A stretch of 64,000 nt of DNA from the NCBI GenBank assembly GCA_016841875.1, contig JAENYG010000012.1:42126-106125 (forward strand), written 5' to 3'. Each line of letters begins with the position of its first letter. The stretch's first letter is position 1. This DNA comes from Syntrophomonas sp. GTDB lineage: Bacteria > Bacillota > Syntrophomonadia > Syntrophomonadales > Syntrophomonadaceae. This document shows, piece after piece, positions 54,521 to 63,970 of the stretch. The translations under genes and the position numbers were made by a program. The notes below the pieces were generated by a model. It had not been told where the DNA came from, did not search any database, and saw nothing but the letters and a program-made list of their open reading frames with translations.

Positions 54521-55660
54521 CTATCTTAATACATTACCGGCTATAACCATTCTTTGAGCTTCGGATGTACCTTCATAGATTTCAGTTATTTTTGCATCGC
54601 GCATAAGGCGTTCCACCTTCTGTCCTTTACAGTAACCATATCCGCCATGAATCTGAACTGCTTTGGAAGCATGTTTAGAACACATTTCAGCACAAAATAC
54701 CTTGGCCATGGAAGCTTCTTTGCTAAAAGGCAGCCCTTGATCTTTTAAATATGCGGCATAATAATACAGAAACCGTCCAGCAGTGATATCAGTATACATG
54801 TCGGCGATCATCCACTGTATAGCCTGGTTCTTGGAAATGGGCTTGCCAAACTGTACTCTCTGTTTAGAATAGCTGATGGACTCATCCAAAGCTGCCTGAG
54901 CAATACCTACGGCCTGAGCGGCAATGCCAATCCTGCCGTGGTCAAAACAGGCCATAGCGATTTTCATACCATCACCTACTTTACCCAGCAGGTTATCCTT
55001 GGGTATCCGGCAGTCTTTAAAAATTATCTCTGAAGTCTGAGAAGCTCGTATCCCCATCTTCATAAAGTGTTCTCCCACACTTAATCCGGGTGTTTCCCGG
55101 GATACTATGAAGGCACTCATGCCATTCCTTTTATCGTTTTTATCCGTCCAGGCAAAAGTCACATAGGTATTGGCAACAGGGCCATTGGAGGTGAAAGTTT
55201 TTACCCCGTTCAGAACATACTCATCCCCATCCAATACCGCAGTACTTGTAGCAGCGCCCACATCGGTTCCTGCTCCAGGTTCGGTCAAAGCAAAAGCACC
55301 CAGGTGTTCACCTTTGGCCATAGGGGTCAGATACTTTTTCTTTTGTTCATCACTCCCATAAAGGGCTATGGGACCGCAGGCTAAACCGGTATGTACCGAC
55401 ATAGTAAACCCGGTGGCAGCACAGGAGCGGGAAAGCTCTTCAACTGCTATAGCGTAAGTCAGATAATCCACCCCTGCTCCACCATATTCTGCCGGGAATG
55501 GCATCCCCAGCCATCCACCATCAGCCAGTTTCTTAATAACTTCTTCCGGGTAGCGGCTGTTTTCGTCTATTTCCACTGCTACGGGGTCCACATAGGTCCT
55601 GGCAAATTCCCGCATATTATCCCGGATCAGTTCCTGTTCCTCAGTTAGTTTAAAATCCAT
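54521..55660 (-). CDS. Acyl-CoA dehydrogenase (operon with etfBA)
   Basis: 379 residues, FAD-dependent. Signatures: FALTEPGAGTDVGAATSTAV, VKTFTSNGPVANTYVTFAWT, SYSKQRVQFGKPISKNQAIQ, HGGYGYCKGQKVERLMRDAK and the C-terminal EIYEGTSEAQR with the catalytic Glu, as in short-chain (butyryl-CoA-type) enzymes. Expected to oxidise butyryl- or similar acyl-CoA in beta-oxidation, passing electrons to the EtfBA pair encoded immediately downstream. ATG 55660 follows GGAGAG. Confidence 0.95.
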   Translation of the reverse strand: MDFKLTEEQELIRDNMREFARTYVDPVAVEIDENSRYPEEVIKKLADGGWLGMPFPAEYGGAGVDYLTYAIAVEELSRSCAATGFTMSVHTGLACGPIALYGSDEQKKKYLTPMAKGEHLGAFALTEPGAGTDVGAATSTAVLDGDEYVLNGVKTFTSNGPVANTYVTFAWTDKNDKRNGMSAFIVSRETPGLSVGEHFMKMGIRASQTSEIIFKDCRIPKDNLLGKVGDGMKIAMACFDHGRIGIAAQAVGIAQAALDESISYSKQRVQFGKPISKNQAIQWMIADMYTDITAGRFLYYYAAYLKDQGLPFSKEASMAKVFCAEMCSKHASKAVQIHGGYGYCKGQKVERLMRDAKITEIYEGTSEAQRMVIAGNVLR

Positions 55661-56043
55661 ATTTTTCTCTCCTTTTCTATACCTGCAGGTTATAAATAGT
55701 CCCGAAAAATGGCCTGTCAGGTTTAAAATTGCTTACTTTGATTCTAAGTATAGCAATTTATTTTGTCAACTATTAATTTGTATACCAATTATTTTAGTAA
55801 TTTCGATTTATTTCTTCTTTAGCTGACGATTCAAGTCATAAAAATGCGGTATGTATCTTACAAATACTATCGGGGTTTTAATAATTCAATCGATGCGGCG
55901 TGTACTAAAAAAGACTCCCGGCAGGAGCCTGAATCTAATATAATAATTTGATTGATGATACTCAAAAGGGGATGAATTGATATGGCTTGCGCAACTAAAT
56001 CAAACGTAGTTTAAGCCATGCTACGGTGCTATCCTTATAGAAT

Positions 56044-56150
56044 AAATTGCACACTTTATGGTACCGCAATGAAATGAAGGCACATCAATTGCCCCGGTAC
56101 GGGGTGATCCCCGAAGGGGGCTTCTGTCTCATCGGCCTGGCATCTTGCCG
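56044..56150 (-). repeat. GC-hairpin repeat family, copy 3 (partial, inverted)
   Basis: On the minus strand: CAAGATGCCAGGCCGATGAG, ACAGAAGCCCCCTTCGGGG, then GGGGCAATTGATGTGCCTTC and TTCATTGCGGTACC, matching copy 1 from its first hairpin through the first unit. Only about 110 bp. The rest of 55661-56213 is AT-rich and shows no gene. Confidence 0.7.
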
Positions 56151-56213
56151 ACTTGGCCGACAATATGAGAAGTTCTGCTTACAGAACTTCTGTTCAGGTC
56201 GTGTGTGGTTAGG

Positions 56214-56630
56214 TTAAGAATTTGAATTTAGTTCTGAAAGCATTTTTTTTAATAATTCTGACTTTTCTTCACTGAATTTCTGCAGTGCTTTTTTATTAGC
56301 ATTAACTATGGCCTCGGTTACAGGTTCCTGTAAATCCCGTCCGGTATTGGTGATCATTACACATAATGCTCTCCGATCTCTGACATCGTGGTAGCGATTG
56401 ACCAGACCTTTGTTTTCCATCCGATCCAGTATACCTGTAATGGTCGAGCTATCCAGGCATAGTCTCTCAGCCAGCTGTTTGGCGGTAAGCCCATTTTGAT
56501 CCCACAGGCATTTCAATACCCCATACTGACCAGGAGTTATTCCATAGGGTGATAATTCAGCTTTAAACAGTTGTTGTACCGAATTTTGTGCTTTGGTTAG
56601 AACGAAATTCACACATTGTTCAAGTTCCAT
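56214..56630 (-). CDS. MarR-family transcriptional regulator
   Basis: 138 residues with a winged helix-turn-helix: LSPYGITPGQYGVLKCLWDQ, GLTAKQLAERLCLDSSTITG (recognition helix), ILDRMENKGLVNRYHDVRDR (wing with DxRDxR), flanked by dimerisation helices. MarR proteins usually repress neighbouring genes until bound by a phenolic or thioester ligand. It lies between the acd-etfBA operon and the HAD/DUF35/thiolase genes, either of which could be its target. Confidence 0.92.
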   Translation of the reverse strand: MELEQCVNFVLTKAQNSVQQLFKAELSPYGITPGQYGVLKCLWDQNGLTAKQLAERLCLDSSTITGILDRMENKGLVNRYHDVRDRRALCVMITNTGRDLQEPVTEAIVNANKKALQKFSEEKSELLKKMLSELNSNS

Positions 56631-56784
56631 GTTATTCTCCTCTTCCCTTGCCCTATAAATTATAACATAATGCGAAAACGCAATTTAAATCTTCACTTTA
56701 AAACTTGGCCAGGAACTCCATAGTTCATGTTATAAGCATGCCTTCTTGGTATCAGCTGCGGGCCGCCTGGCAGCCTTAAGTATG

Positions 56785-57456
56785 CTAGCAGGTAAACTTG
56801 ATAACTCGCCAATCATTATCCTGGGCATAATCCAGAAGCTTATTTTCCGGGTTTACTACAACTGCTTCACCAGCTATTTCTAAGACCAGAAGGTCATCAT
56901 AGCTATCGCCATAAGATCTGCTCAACTTCCAATCCACTTCCTGACCAGTAAAAACTTCCTTGAGCAGGGCCAGTTTGTTTTCGCCATCTACAAAAGAGAT
57001 ATCCCGGTCATAATTAATAGTCTCGTTTTCAAAATAAAGTTCCGCTCCTATCACCGTATCTATCTCCAGATCTTCTGCTACCAGATTCAACAGTAAGGCG
57101 TAAGCTCCAGATAATAGAACCAGATGAAATCCCTCTGATTTGGCCCTTTTAATTTCAGCCAGTACCTCTGGATTATAGTATCTAGTCAGAGCCGGGTAGG
57201 ATTGCTGGAAAAATTCTTTGACCTGCTTCTCACTCAGTTTGACAAACATCTTCTGAAATTTCTTCATCGCCTGGTATTTCATTCTCGCTCTAGATACGGT
57301 CCCCAGCTTATAAAGAATCAAAATAGGCATAATGGACAAGTAGGTTATTATATATCTATGTCTGGGCCTCCCTTGCCTGACCCATTCTTCGCCCAGAAAA
57401 GGCAGAGTATCTCTCATAAAAAGGGTACCATCAAAATCGAAAATAGCTAATTTCAT
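56785..57456 (-). CDS. HAD-superfamily hydrolase, subfamily IB
   Basis: 223 residues. Haloacid dehalogenase fold phosphatase: motif I IFDFDGTLF (nucleophile Asp8 and Asp10), motif II LVLLSGAYALLL, and motif III/IV SYGDSYDDLLVLEIAGEAVV. Similar to SerB/phosphoserine-phosphatase-like IB members (LPFLGEEWVRQGRPRHRYII cap). Substrate unknown; single gene. 57457-57727 downstream of the DUF35 gene holds nothing identified. Confidence 0.9.
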   Translation of the reverse strand: MKLAIFDFDGTLFMRDTLPFLGEEWVRQGRPRHRYIITYLSIMPILILYKLGTVSRARMKYQAMKKFQKMFVKLSEKQVKEFFQQSYPALTRYYNPEVLAEIKRAKSEGFHLVLLSGAYALLLNLVAEDLEIDTVIGAELYFENETINYDRDISFVDGENKLALLKEVFTGQEVDWKLSRSYGDSYDDLLVLEIAGEAVVVNPENKLLDYAQDNDWRVIKFTC

Positions 57457-57727
57457 TGGATTCCTCCCGTTGAACCTTCTAATGACCTAAGTTACCTTTA
57501 AAGGAACATACTTATTATATATAAAATATTTACCATTAGCTTACAAAATATTACAATCGGTTTGAAAGTTTAGTCTCAATCTGCCGTTTATTAAGAAAGC
57601 CGTTAACCAGGGATTAAATATGACCTGAGCCAGGCTTTAGAATTGGAATCCCGGTGTCTGTTTGAGATGTTCGATACTAAAGATTACCAACTGCGGATCA
57701 AGAAGTTTCTGCAGGAGGAATGACCTC

Positions 57728-58108
57728 CTATGGTGTGGCCGGCCGGAATACGGGAATTATATCTTTTGATTCCTCTATCCAGGCCAGTTCTACCGGCATA
57801 CCAATCCTAACTTTATTAACCGGGCAGTCAACAATATTGGTAGGGATACGAATACCCTCATGCAGTTCGACCATAGCATAAGTGTATGGAACCCGGTCTT
57901 CAAATTCCGGTAGTGAACTTCTTCTTACTGCGGTATAGCTGTAAATTTTCCCTCGGCCTACGGTCTCTTTCCATTCGGGTTTGACTTCGAGACAGTAGGG
58001 GCATAATTCTCGAGGAAAGAAGATGTATTTTTCACAAACCGGACAATACTGAACTTTTAGTACCGTGCGGCCTTTTTTAAACCATTTTTTACCATTATCT
58101 TCTGTCAT
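57728..58108 (-). CDS. DUF35 OB-fold/zinc-ribbon acyl-CoA-binding protein
   Basis: 126 residues. N-terminal rubredoxin-like zinc ribbon with four Cys (VQYCPVCEKYIFFPRELCPY, C as CxxC twice) and an OB-fold (GRGKIYSYTAVRRSSLPEF, PYTYAMVELHEGIRIPTNIV). Such proteins are partners of thiolase-like enzymes, as in ChsH2 or the acetoacetyl-CoA thiolase/HMG-CoA complexes. The start overlaps the upstream thiolase gene by 14 bases, so a complex is likely. Confidence 0.88.
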   Translation of the reverse strand: MTEDNGKKWFKKGRTVLKVQYCPVCEKYIFFPRELCPYCLEVKPEWKETVGRGKIYSYTAVRRSSLPEFEDRVPYTYAMVELHEGIRIPTNIVDCPVNKVRIGMPVELAWIEESKDIIPVFRPATP

Positions 58109-59279
58109 TTCTTTCCCTCCCTAGTATCAGGCTGGACTGGGTACTCATGACCCCTCCATTCCCATTCACAAAAGCCAAGCGGTTATTTTCTATCTGTCTT
58201 GTTTCCGCTTCACCTCTCAGCTGCCTTACCGCTTCGCTTACATGCGACATTCCTCCGGCATAGGAAGGCTGCCCAAAGGAGAGCTGTCCTCCATGAGTAT
58301 TGAGGGGTAGATCGCCCCGATAGGTCAAATCATGACTCTGAACAAACCCTCCTCCTTCTCCCTTTTTACAAAAGCCTGCATCTTCAAGAGTTATGATAAC
58401 TGTGATCGGGTAACAGTCATAGAGGGAAAGCAGGTCCATGTCAGCTGGTTTGAGGCCTGCCATAGCAAAGGCCCGGGCAGCCGAGAATTTAACCGGGCTT
58501 AAAGTTATATTATCCGAGTATATGATAGAATTATGAGTACAGGCCTCGCCCATCCCCAGCAGGTATACTGGCACATTAGGCATATCGATGGCCTCTTCTG
58601 ATCGGCTTATTATTACCGCAGCAGCGCCACTGCATGGTCTTACGATTTCCAACAGATGAATAGGATCAACGATGAGGGGAGAATTCAGTACATCATCAAT
58701 GCTGATAGCTTGTTTATTGAAAAGGGCATCCGGGTTGGCCAGAGCATTCTGCCTCTGATCCACAGCTATCTTGGCCATCTGCTCAGGTGTAGTGCCATAT
58801 TCATACATATGCCGATTCGCAATTAGGGCATATCCAGAATTAAAACCCATGGGGCCATAAGGAAGTTCATAGTTGATTTCCGCCCGGGACATTACTGCCA
58901 TCTTACCTTCCCGGCTGTTAAACACCTGACTGTCCCATATTCCCCCACTTAAGCACAGACAGTGTCTGCATAAACCTGCCGTGACCGCCAGAGCGGCTCT
59001 GGTTACTGCTGCGCAGGCACTGGCACCACCCAGTTCCACCATATTCAGATAACTGGGACTCATTTTCAAGTATTCAGCAACCTGGGCCGGCCACATAAAA
59101 CAACTGTCTTCTGCCGGAGGAGTCAGCAGCAGACCGTCAATATCACTTTTCTTCAGTCCCGCATCCTTTATCGCCCGACCTGCGACTTCACTCAATAGCC
59201 CCAGACTGCTCCTGCCGCCTGCATCTATTTCAGGTTTCAATTCTGCCATTCCAGTTATGGCAGCTGTTCCGCTTATATT
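58095..59279 (-). CDS. Thiolase-like protein (SCP-x/lipid-transfer type acetyl-CoA acyltransferase)
   Basis: 394 residues with a thiolase fold: AAITGMAELKPEIDAGGRSS, GLKKSDIDGLLLTPPAED, Cys in ELGGASACAAVTRAALAVT at the thiolase nucleophile position, and NTHGGQLSFGQPSYAGGMSH with the catalytic-site His. Family members condense or cleave acyl-CoA, usually with a DUF35 partner, which follows here with a 14-base overlap. ATG 59279 (MNISGTAAITG) has GGGGAGGG 10 bases upstream; an ATG 36 bases earlier has none. Substrate unknown. Confidence 0.88.
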   Translation of the reverse strand, partial: NISGTAAITGMAELKPEIDAGGRSSLGLLSEVAGRAIKDAGLKKSDIDGLLLTPPAEDSCFMWPAQVAEYLKMSPSYLNMVELGGASACAAVTRAALAVTAGLCRHCLCLSGGIWDSQVFNSREGKMAVMSRAEINYELPYGPMGFNSGYALIANRHMYEYGTTPEQMAKIAVDQRQNALANPDALFNKQAISIDDVLNSPLIVDPIHLLEIVRPCSGAAAVIISRSEEAIDMPNVPVYLLGMGEACTHNSIIYSDNITLSPVKFSAARAFAMAGLKPADMDLLSLYDCYPITVIITLEDAGFCKKGEGGGFVQSHDLTYRGDLPLNTHGGQLSFGQPSYAGGMSHVSEAVRQLRGEAETRQIENNRLAFVNGNGGVMSTQSSLILGRERNDRR

Positions 59280-59407
59280 CATCCTGCGCCACCCTCCCCT
59301 GCTTTCCTTATTCATAAATATTAACTATATTATAGAATAAATATTCAAATATTTGCGGATATACTATTTATTAGTAAAACATTTAATAATAAAGAAGGAG
59401 GAAGAAA

Positions 59408-60121
59408 TTGAAAATTTCTCGTTATATATTATTAGCCATACTTCTTTTGATACCGATCAGCATTTACCCGATATTAAAACTAGCTGTTCCAGATATATCA
59501 GCTAATGTCGAGCCGGTAGACCTGGGAGTATATCCTACCCAGGAAGACTTCGATCAAGCCAGGGAAAAAATGGCCGGAATAGGGTTGGATAACGCTCTGG
59601 AAGCAGCTAGTAGTAAACTGCTCAGCCCAGACAACACAAGGTCCATAAACACCACCTTTACTTCGGAAGAACTTACTGCTTTGTTTTCCCCGGAAGAATC
59701 TCAGACTCTGCCTTTTTCCGATGCTCAAATCAAGCTGCACTCGCACAGCATTGTAGAGGTCTCTGGCATCCTGTTGGCAGATAGGATGCCGACCTTCGCT
59801 TCGCATATGGGTATACCTGCTGGAAAGGCAATACAGGCCATGGGCTATCTGAATCTCACCCGAGATATGCCATTTTATATCAAAGGAAACGTATCGATCA
59901 GCAAGCAGCAGTTTAAGCTAGACATAACCGATCTTAAAATTGGCAAAATTTTTATGTCCTCTGATGAAATAACCATGGTCCAGAATATTATTACCCCCTA
60001 TATAGAAAGGGAATTAAATAATAATAAGCAGGGGGTATCAATAAGTTCCATGGCCATCAACAATGATGTTGTGCAAATCGAAGGTATTTTCCCCATTCAA
60101 AGCTCAAACTGCACTCATTAG
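59408..60121 (+). CDS. Membrane-anchored hypothetical protein
   Basis: 237 residues. One N-terminal hydrophobic helix (YILLAILLLIPISIYPILKL) suggests an anchor with the rest outside. The C-terminal half looks beta-rich (MPFYIKGNVSISKQQFKLDI, NNNKQGVSISSMAINNDVVQ) and resembles YpmS/DUF2140-like extracytoplasmic proteins only loosely. Start TTG at 59408 behind AAGGAGGA. No operon partner on the same strand closer than 147 bases. Confidence 0.7.
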   Translation: MKISRYILLAILLLIPISIYPILKLAVPDISANVEPVDLGVYPTQEDFDQAREKMAGIGLDNALEAASSKLLSPDNTRSINTTFTSEELTALFSPEESQTLPFSDAQIKLHSHSIVEVSGILLADRMPTFASHMGIPAGKAIQAMGYLNLTRDMPFYIKGNVSISKQQFKLDITDLKIGKIFMSSDEITMVQNIITPYIERELNNNKQGVSISSMAINNDVVQIEGIFPIQSSNCTH

Positions 60122-60268
60122 GTACATCCCGACCATATTTACACTGATTTGATAACTATCTATGTACATTTTATTTTTTTTTATGATTTTCATCCTATTA
60201 AGGAAGGATTTTTATGCTAATTCGTGGAATATATTGTGGATAATTTTTTTGATACCCAGGAGGAAGTC

Positions 60269-62761
60269 ATGACCTTGATTCGGAAGACAGTTGTCATCCT
60301 GGTCGTAGTAAGCATTATATTATTATTTTCTCTATATCATATTTCAAATGTAATATTCATGGACAATTTTCAGCAGTTAGAAAATAAATATACCGCATTA
60401 AAAGTAGAACAGGTATCCGGGGCTATAGATGGACAGCTTAGATCTCTCAATATTCTCTGTGGTGATTGGGCTATCTGGGATGATTCCTACCAATTTATGG
60501 CTGATCACAATCAAGAATACCTTCAAAGCTGTCTGACAGATGATATTTGTTCTTCGCTTAATTTGTACACTATATTATTAATTGATAAAAACGGTGATAT
60601 AGCTGCGGGATGCACCTATAATATGGATCGCAATGAGGATATACCTCATCCCCAGAGCCTGCTGCGGCATTTTAAGCCGGATAACACTATCCTCACTGCC
60701 ACCGCTGCACAAGGTACGGTAGCAGGATTGCTCAAACTACCGGAGGGGATACTGCTATTTAGCGCTCATCCTATTTTGGCCAGCGATGGAAAGGGCCCAG
60801 CGGTTGGTACTATGTTTATGGGCCGTATGTTGGACAGAAGTCTGATAAGCAGATTAAGCGAAACGACTCACATATCCTTTTCCATATCCGATTATTATGC
60901 CCACCCACTGTCAGAAGATATCTCTACTGTCGAAACCCAAAATGGTGAAGATATCGTTTGTGAAGTACTAGATGACCAGGTAATAAGCGGCCATACCATC
61001 CTAAAAGACATCTATGATAATCCGGCTATAATGTTAGAAGTAAATCTGCCCCGAGATATATCCCAGGAGGTTCAGACCTCTTTCCACTATTTCGCATATG
61101 CAATTATCCTGATCATCACTCTAATAACTGGCCTTATCATTTTTCTTTTAAGTAAATTGATCTTTAGCAGGGTTAACCTACTATCTCGCAAAGTTAGCGA
61201 AATAAGCTGCCACCAGGATCTTTCTACCAGGTTGCCTGTAATGGGACGGGATGAAGTATCTGGCCTTACTCATAACATTAATCTTATGCTGACCGAAATC
61301 GAGTCTGCCCATCAACAGCTATCAGCGAGCCAGCAGCAATACCAGCAGATGTTCGATGAAGCGCTTTCAGCCAATTACATATGTACACCGGAAGGTAATA
61401 TATTGCTCTGCAACCCAAGCTTTCTCGATATGCTAGGTTATAAATCCTTGGAGGAAGTATCCTCAACTAATGCCTGGAATCTTTTCCATTCTGCTAATAA
61501 AAACGCTATATTAAAAAAATTACAGCAGGAAAAAAAGATTACTAATTCGGAAAGAATCATCCACGATATTAGCGGCAGGCCGATTACGATACTGGAAAAC
61601 ATAGTAGGCATTTTTGCCCATGATGGTGAATTAATTCAAATCCAGGGCTATATGATAGATATCTCAGTACGGAAACAGGCTGAAGAAAAAGTGAAATACT
61701 TGAGTTTTCATGATAAACTTACTGGTCTCTATAATCGCCCCTATTTTGAAGATAGATTAGAGCGCCTGAACACATTGGAAAACCTGCCCTTGAGCCTGGT
61801 TGTTATCGACGTCAATGGACTAAAACTCATAAATGACGCTCTGGGTCACGACCGGGGGGACGAACTGTTGATCAAGGTGGCCCGGGTAATAAAACGTTCC
61901 TGCCGCAGGGATGACATTACCTGCCGCTGGGGCGGAGATGAATATATGCTCTTGTTTCCTTTGACCAGCATTGCCATTGCCTCAGTAATCTGCGAAAGAA
62001 TAAAAGCTGCCATTGACGAAATTGAAATACAAGGTTTACAGGTAAGTGCTAGTTTTGGAATAATGACTAAAAATGACCCTGATCAAGACATTAGTGAAAT
62101 ACTGCGCCTGGCGGAAGAAAAAATGTACCGCAACAAGCTTCTGCAGCATACCAGCAATCATAATGTGGTAATCACGTCGCTGCTAAAAACCCTCCTGGCT
62201 AAAAGTCATGAAACTGAAGAGCACACCCAGAGGCTGAAGGATATGCTGGTTAAAATGGGCAAATATATGCAGCTGCCGGACAGTGATATGGACGAACTTA
62301 TACTACTGGCAGCACTGCATGACATTGGTAAGATAACTATCCCGGACAGTATTCTAAAGAAAACCTCGCAGCTCACCAGCAGCGAATGGGATATTATGAA
62401 AAAGCATAGTGAGATAGGATACAGAATTGCCAAATCATCGCCAGAGATGGCATCGGTGGCAGAAGCTATATTGTATCACCATGAATCCTGGAATGGTACC
62501 GGCTATCCCCTGGGTTTACAGGGCGAAAACATACCGCTGCATGCTCGTATGCTGGCTATTGCGGATGCTTTTGATGTTATGACTCAGGGACGCCCTTATA
62601 AAGACAAATTATCTGTCCAGGAATCGCTGCAGGAGCTGAGACGTTGTTCTACTCATCAGTTCGATCCTTATCTGGTAGGCATATTTATATCAAGTCAGGG
62701 ATTTAACCTGGATGAAGAAGTCTCTTCCATTGTAATCAGACTATCCGAGCACCCTGCATAA
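60269..62761 (+). CDS. Membrane c-di-GMP enzyme: CHASE4-HAMP-PAS-GGDEF-HD-GYP
   Basis: 830 residues. TM1 (VVILVVVSIILLFSLYHISN), a CHASE4-like sensor (about 35-265; LCGDWAIWDDSYQFM), TM2 (AIILIITLITGLIIFLLSKL), HAMP, PAS (about 360-470), GGDEF (about 475-635) with active-site RWGGDEYMLLF and an intact RxxD inhibitory site (RRDDITC), and HD-GYP (about 640-830) with HDIGKITIPDSIL and HHESWNGTGYPLGLQGENIP. It could both synthesise and degrade cyclic di-GMP, the ligand of the GEMM riboswitches at 42946 and 43152. ATG 60269 behind CAGGAGG; an in-frame start upstream lacks a site. Confidence 0.94.
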   Translation: MTLIRKTVVILVVVSIILLFSLYHISNVIFMDNFQQLENKYTALKVEQVSGAIDGQLRSLNILCGDWAIWDDSYQFMADHNQEYLQSCLTDDICSSLNLYTILLIDKNGDIAAGCTYNMDRNEDIPHPQSLLRHFKPDNTILTATAAQGTVAGLLKLPEGILLFSAHPILASDGKGPAVGTMFMGRMLDRSLISRLSETTHISFSISDYYAHPLSEDISTVETQNGEDIVCEVLDDQVISGHTILKDIYDNPAIMLEVNLPRDISQEVQTSFHYFAYAIILIITLITGLIIFLLSKLIFSRVNLLSRKVSEISCHQDLSTRLPVMGRDEVSGLTHNINLMLTEIESAHQQLSASQQQYQQMFDEALSANYICTPEGNILLCNPSFLDMLGYKSLEEVSSTNAWNLFHSANKNAILKKLQQEKKITNSERIIHDISGRPITILENIVGIFAHDGELIQIQGYMIDISVRKQAEEKVKYLSFHDKLTGLYNRPYFEDRLERLNTLENLPLSLVVIDVNGLKLINDALGHDRGDELLIKVARVIKRSCRRDDITCRWGGDEYMLLFPLTSIAIASVICERIKAAIDEIEIQGLQVSASFGIMTKNDPDQDISEILRLAEEKMYRNKLLQHTSNHNVVITSLLKTLLAKSHETEEHTQRLKDMLVKMGKYMQLPDSDMDELILLAALHDIGKITIPDSILKKTSQLTSSEWDIMKKHSEIGYRIAKSSPEMASVAEAILYHHESWNGTGYPLGLQGENIPLHARMLAIADAFDVMTQGRPYKDKLSVQESLQELRRCSTHQFDPYLVGIFISSQGFNLDEEVSSIVIRLSEHPA

Positions 62762-62779
62762 TTAGCCATACCAATCAAA

Positions 62780-62799
62780 AAGCCGGGCAACGCCGGCTT
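62780..62799. terminator. Terminator between convergent genes
   Basis: AAGCCGG (62780-62786) pairs with CCGGCTT (62793-62799) around a 6-base loop, between the c-di-GMP enzyme and the DUF4349 gene. Confidence 0.65.
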
Positions 62800-62831
62800 C
62801 CCGATAATAGACCCCCATTGTTTATCGGAAC

Positions 62832-63809
62832 CTACTCTCGTTTTTCTTCTTCTTCTGCTGCTGCAGGTACTGTACTATTTTTCTTATTCTTCTTAAAACT
62901 CCAATGGTATTTTCTCTTCAAGGCACGGAAAACCCAGATTATCAAGGCCAGGAGAACAGCCCAAGGTATAAAGGCTATGAGGAAAATAAAGAACCCACTC
63001 AAAAAACTCGCTACCCCGTTGACGCTGTTAATAAACGCCTGCACGGCTTTAGCCCATACACCTTCAGGAACTTCGACCGTACCCGGGGCTGCCTGGCTTA
63101 AGGATACCGAAATCGAACTGTAGCTAGTAGCATTTTCCAGGTAATTGAGTCTCCCCTGCAATATTTCTATGTCACTTCTCACCCGGGTCAATTCATTTTC
63201 AACACTTATTATCTCTTCAATTGTTTTAGCCTGGTCATATAATACCAGCAGGCGCTCTTCCTTCTTTTTCAATACCGTCAACCGGGCCTGGGAATCATAA
63301 TATTCTTCGGTTACGTCCAGGGTGGTAATATTTTTGTCTTTTATTTCGCCCAGAACAGCTATCTCTTCCATCACACTGCTCAACCGGGCGGAGGGCACCT
63401 TGATGTTCACCTCACCGCGCACCCAGTCATCCCCCCGGGAGAAATTACTGCTTACTGTATAACCCTGGTTATCCTGACCGATTTTAATAATCTTGTCCAT
63501 AACCTGGCTGGCGTCACTGACAGCAAGAACCATACCGGCGTTTTGGATCACTTTTCGTTCATTGTCAGGAACGGCCTGAGCCATTTCATCATAGTCCGGG
63601 CCGGTGGTTTTAGCAGCCTCATTACCCACACTGGAATCAGTCGATCCCGAATATTCAGGAGCAGCCTGATTGGCAGTATCTTCCTGCGGCGTTTCCAGGT
63701 AAGCCGACCTGGCACAGCCAGTTATGCTGGTTGAAAACACTAGGGTAATTATTAATAAGATCAAAACAACAGCATACTTGGTATTGTTCCTCTTCGAAAA
63801 TTTTCCCAA
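62832..63809 (-). CDS. DUF4349 lipoprotein
   Basis: 325 residues. Signal peptide with lipobox ITGC (near residue 32), an acidic Ser/Thr-rich linker, the DUF4349 core (RKVIQNAGMVLAVSDASQVM, YTVSSNFSRGDDWVRGEVNI, KVPSARLSSVMEEI), a coiled coil (LTVLKKKEERLLVLYDQAKT, IEEIISVENELTRVRSDIEI) and one C-terminal transmembrane helix (FLSGFFIFLIAFIPWAVLLA) with a basic tail. Both ends are thus membrane-tied. Function unknown; monocistronic. Confidence 0.9.
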   Translation of the reverse strand: MGKFSKRNNTKYAVVLILLIITLVFSTSITGCARSAYLETPQEDTANQAAPEYSGSTDSSVGNEAAKTTGPDYDEMAQAVPDNERKVIQNAGMVLAVSDASQVMDKIIKIGQDNQGYTVSSNFSRGDDWVRGEVNIKVPSARLSSVMEEIAVLGEIKDKNITTLDVTEEYYDSQARLTVLKKKEERLLVLYDQAKTIEEIISVENELTRVRSDIEILQGRLNYLENATSYSSISVSLSQAAPGTVEVPEGVWAKAVQAFINSVNGVASFLSGFFIFLIAFIPWAVLLALIIWVFRALKRKYHWSFKKNKKNSTVPAAAEEEEKRE

Positions 63810-63943
63810 AACATGTGCCTCCTCTTTATGTTAATAAGATTCCTGGTTGTTTTTCCCTTCTGACAGATATTATGAAAAAAACGATATTTTCTTACATTTA
63901 ATTCATTATATCATGGGATGAGACGTTAACTAACTACATAGGC

Positions 63944-63970
63944 ACGGTGCCAGGCACTAACTTACTAACT
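63944..63970. repeat. REP half-site
   Basis: Twenty-seven bases starting ACGGTGCCAGGCACTAACTT are identical to the arm of the palindrome at 52652. No opposite arm is seen before the window ends. Confidence 0.75.
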
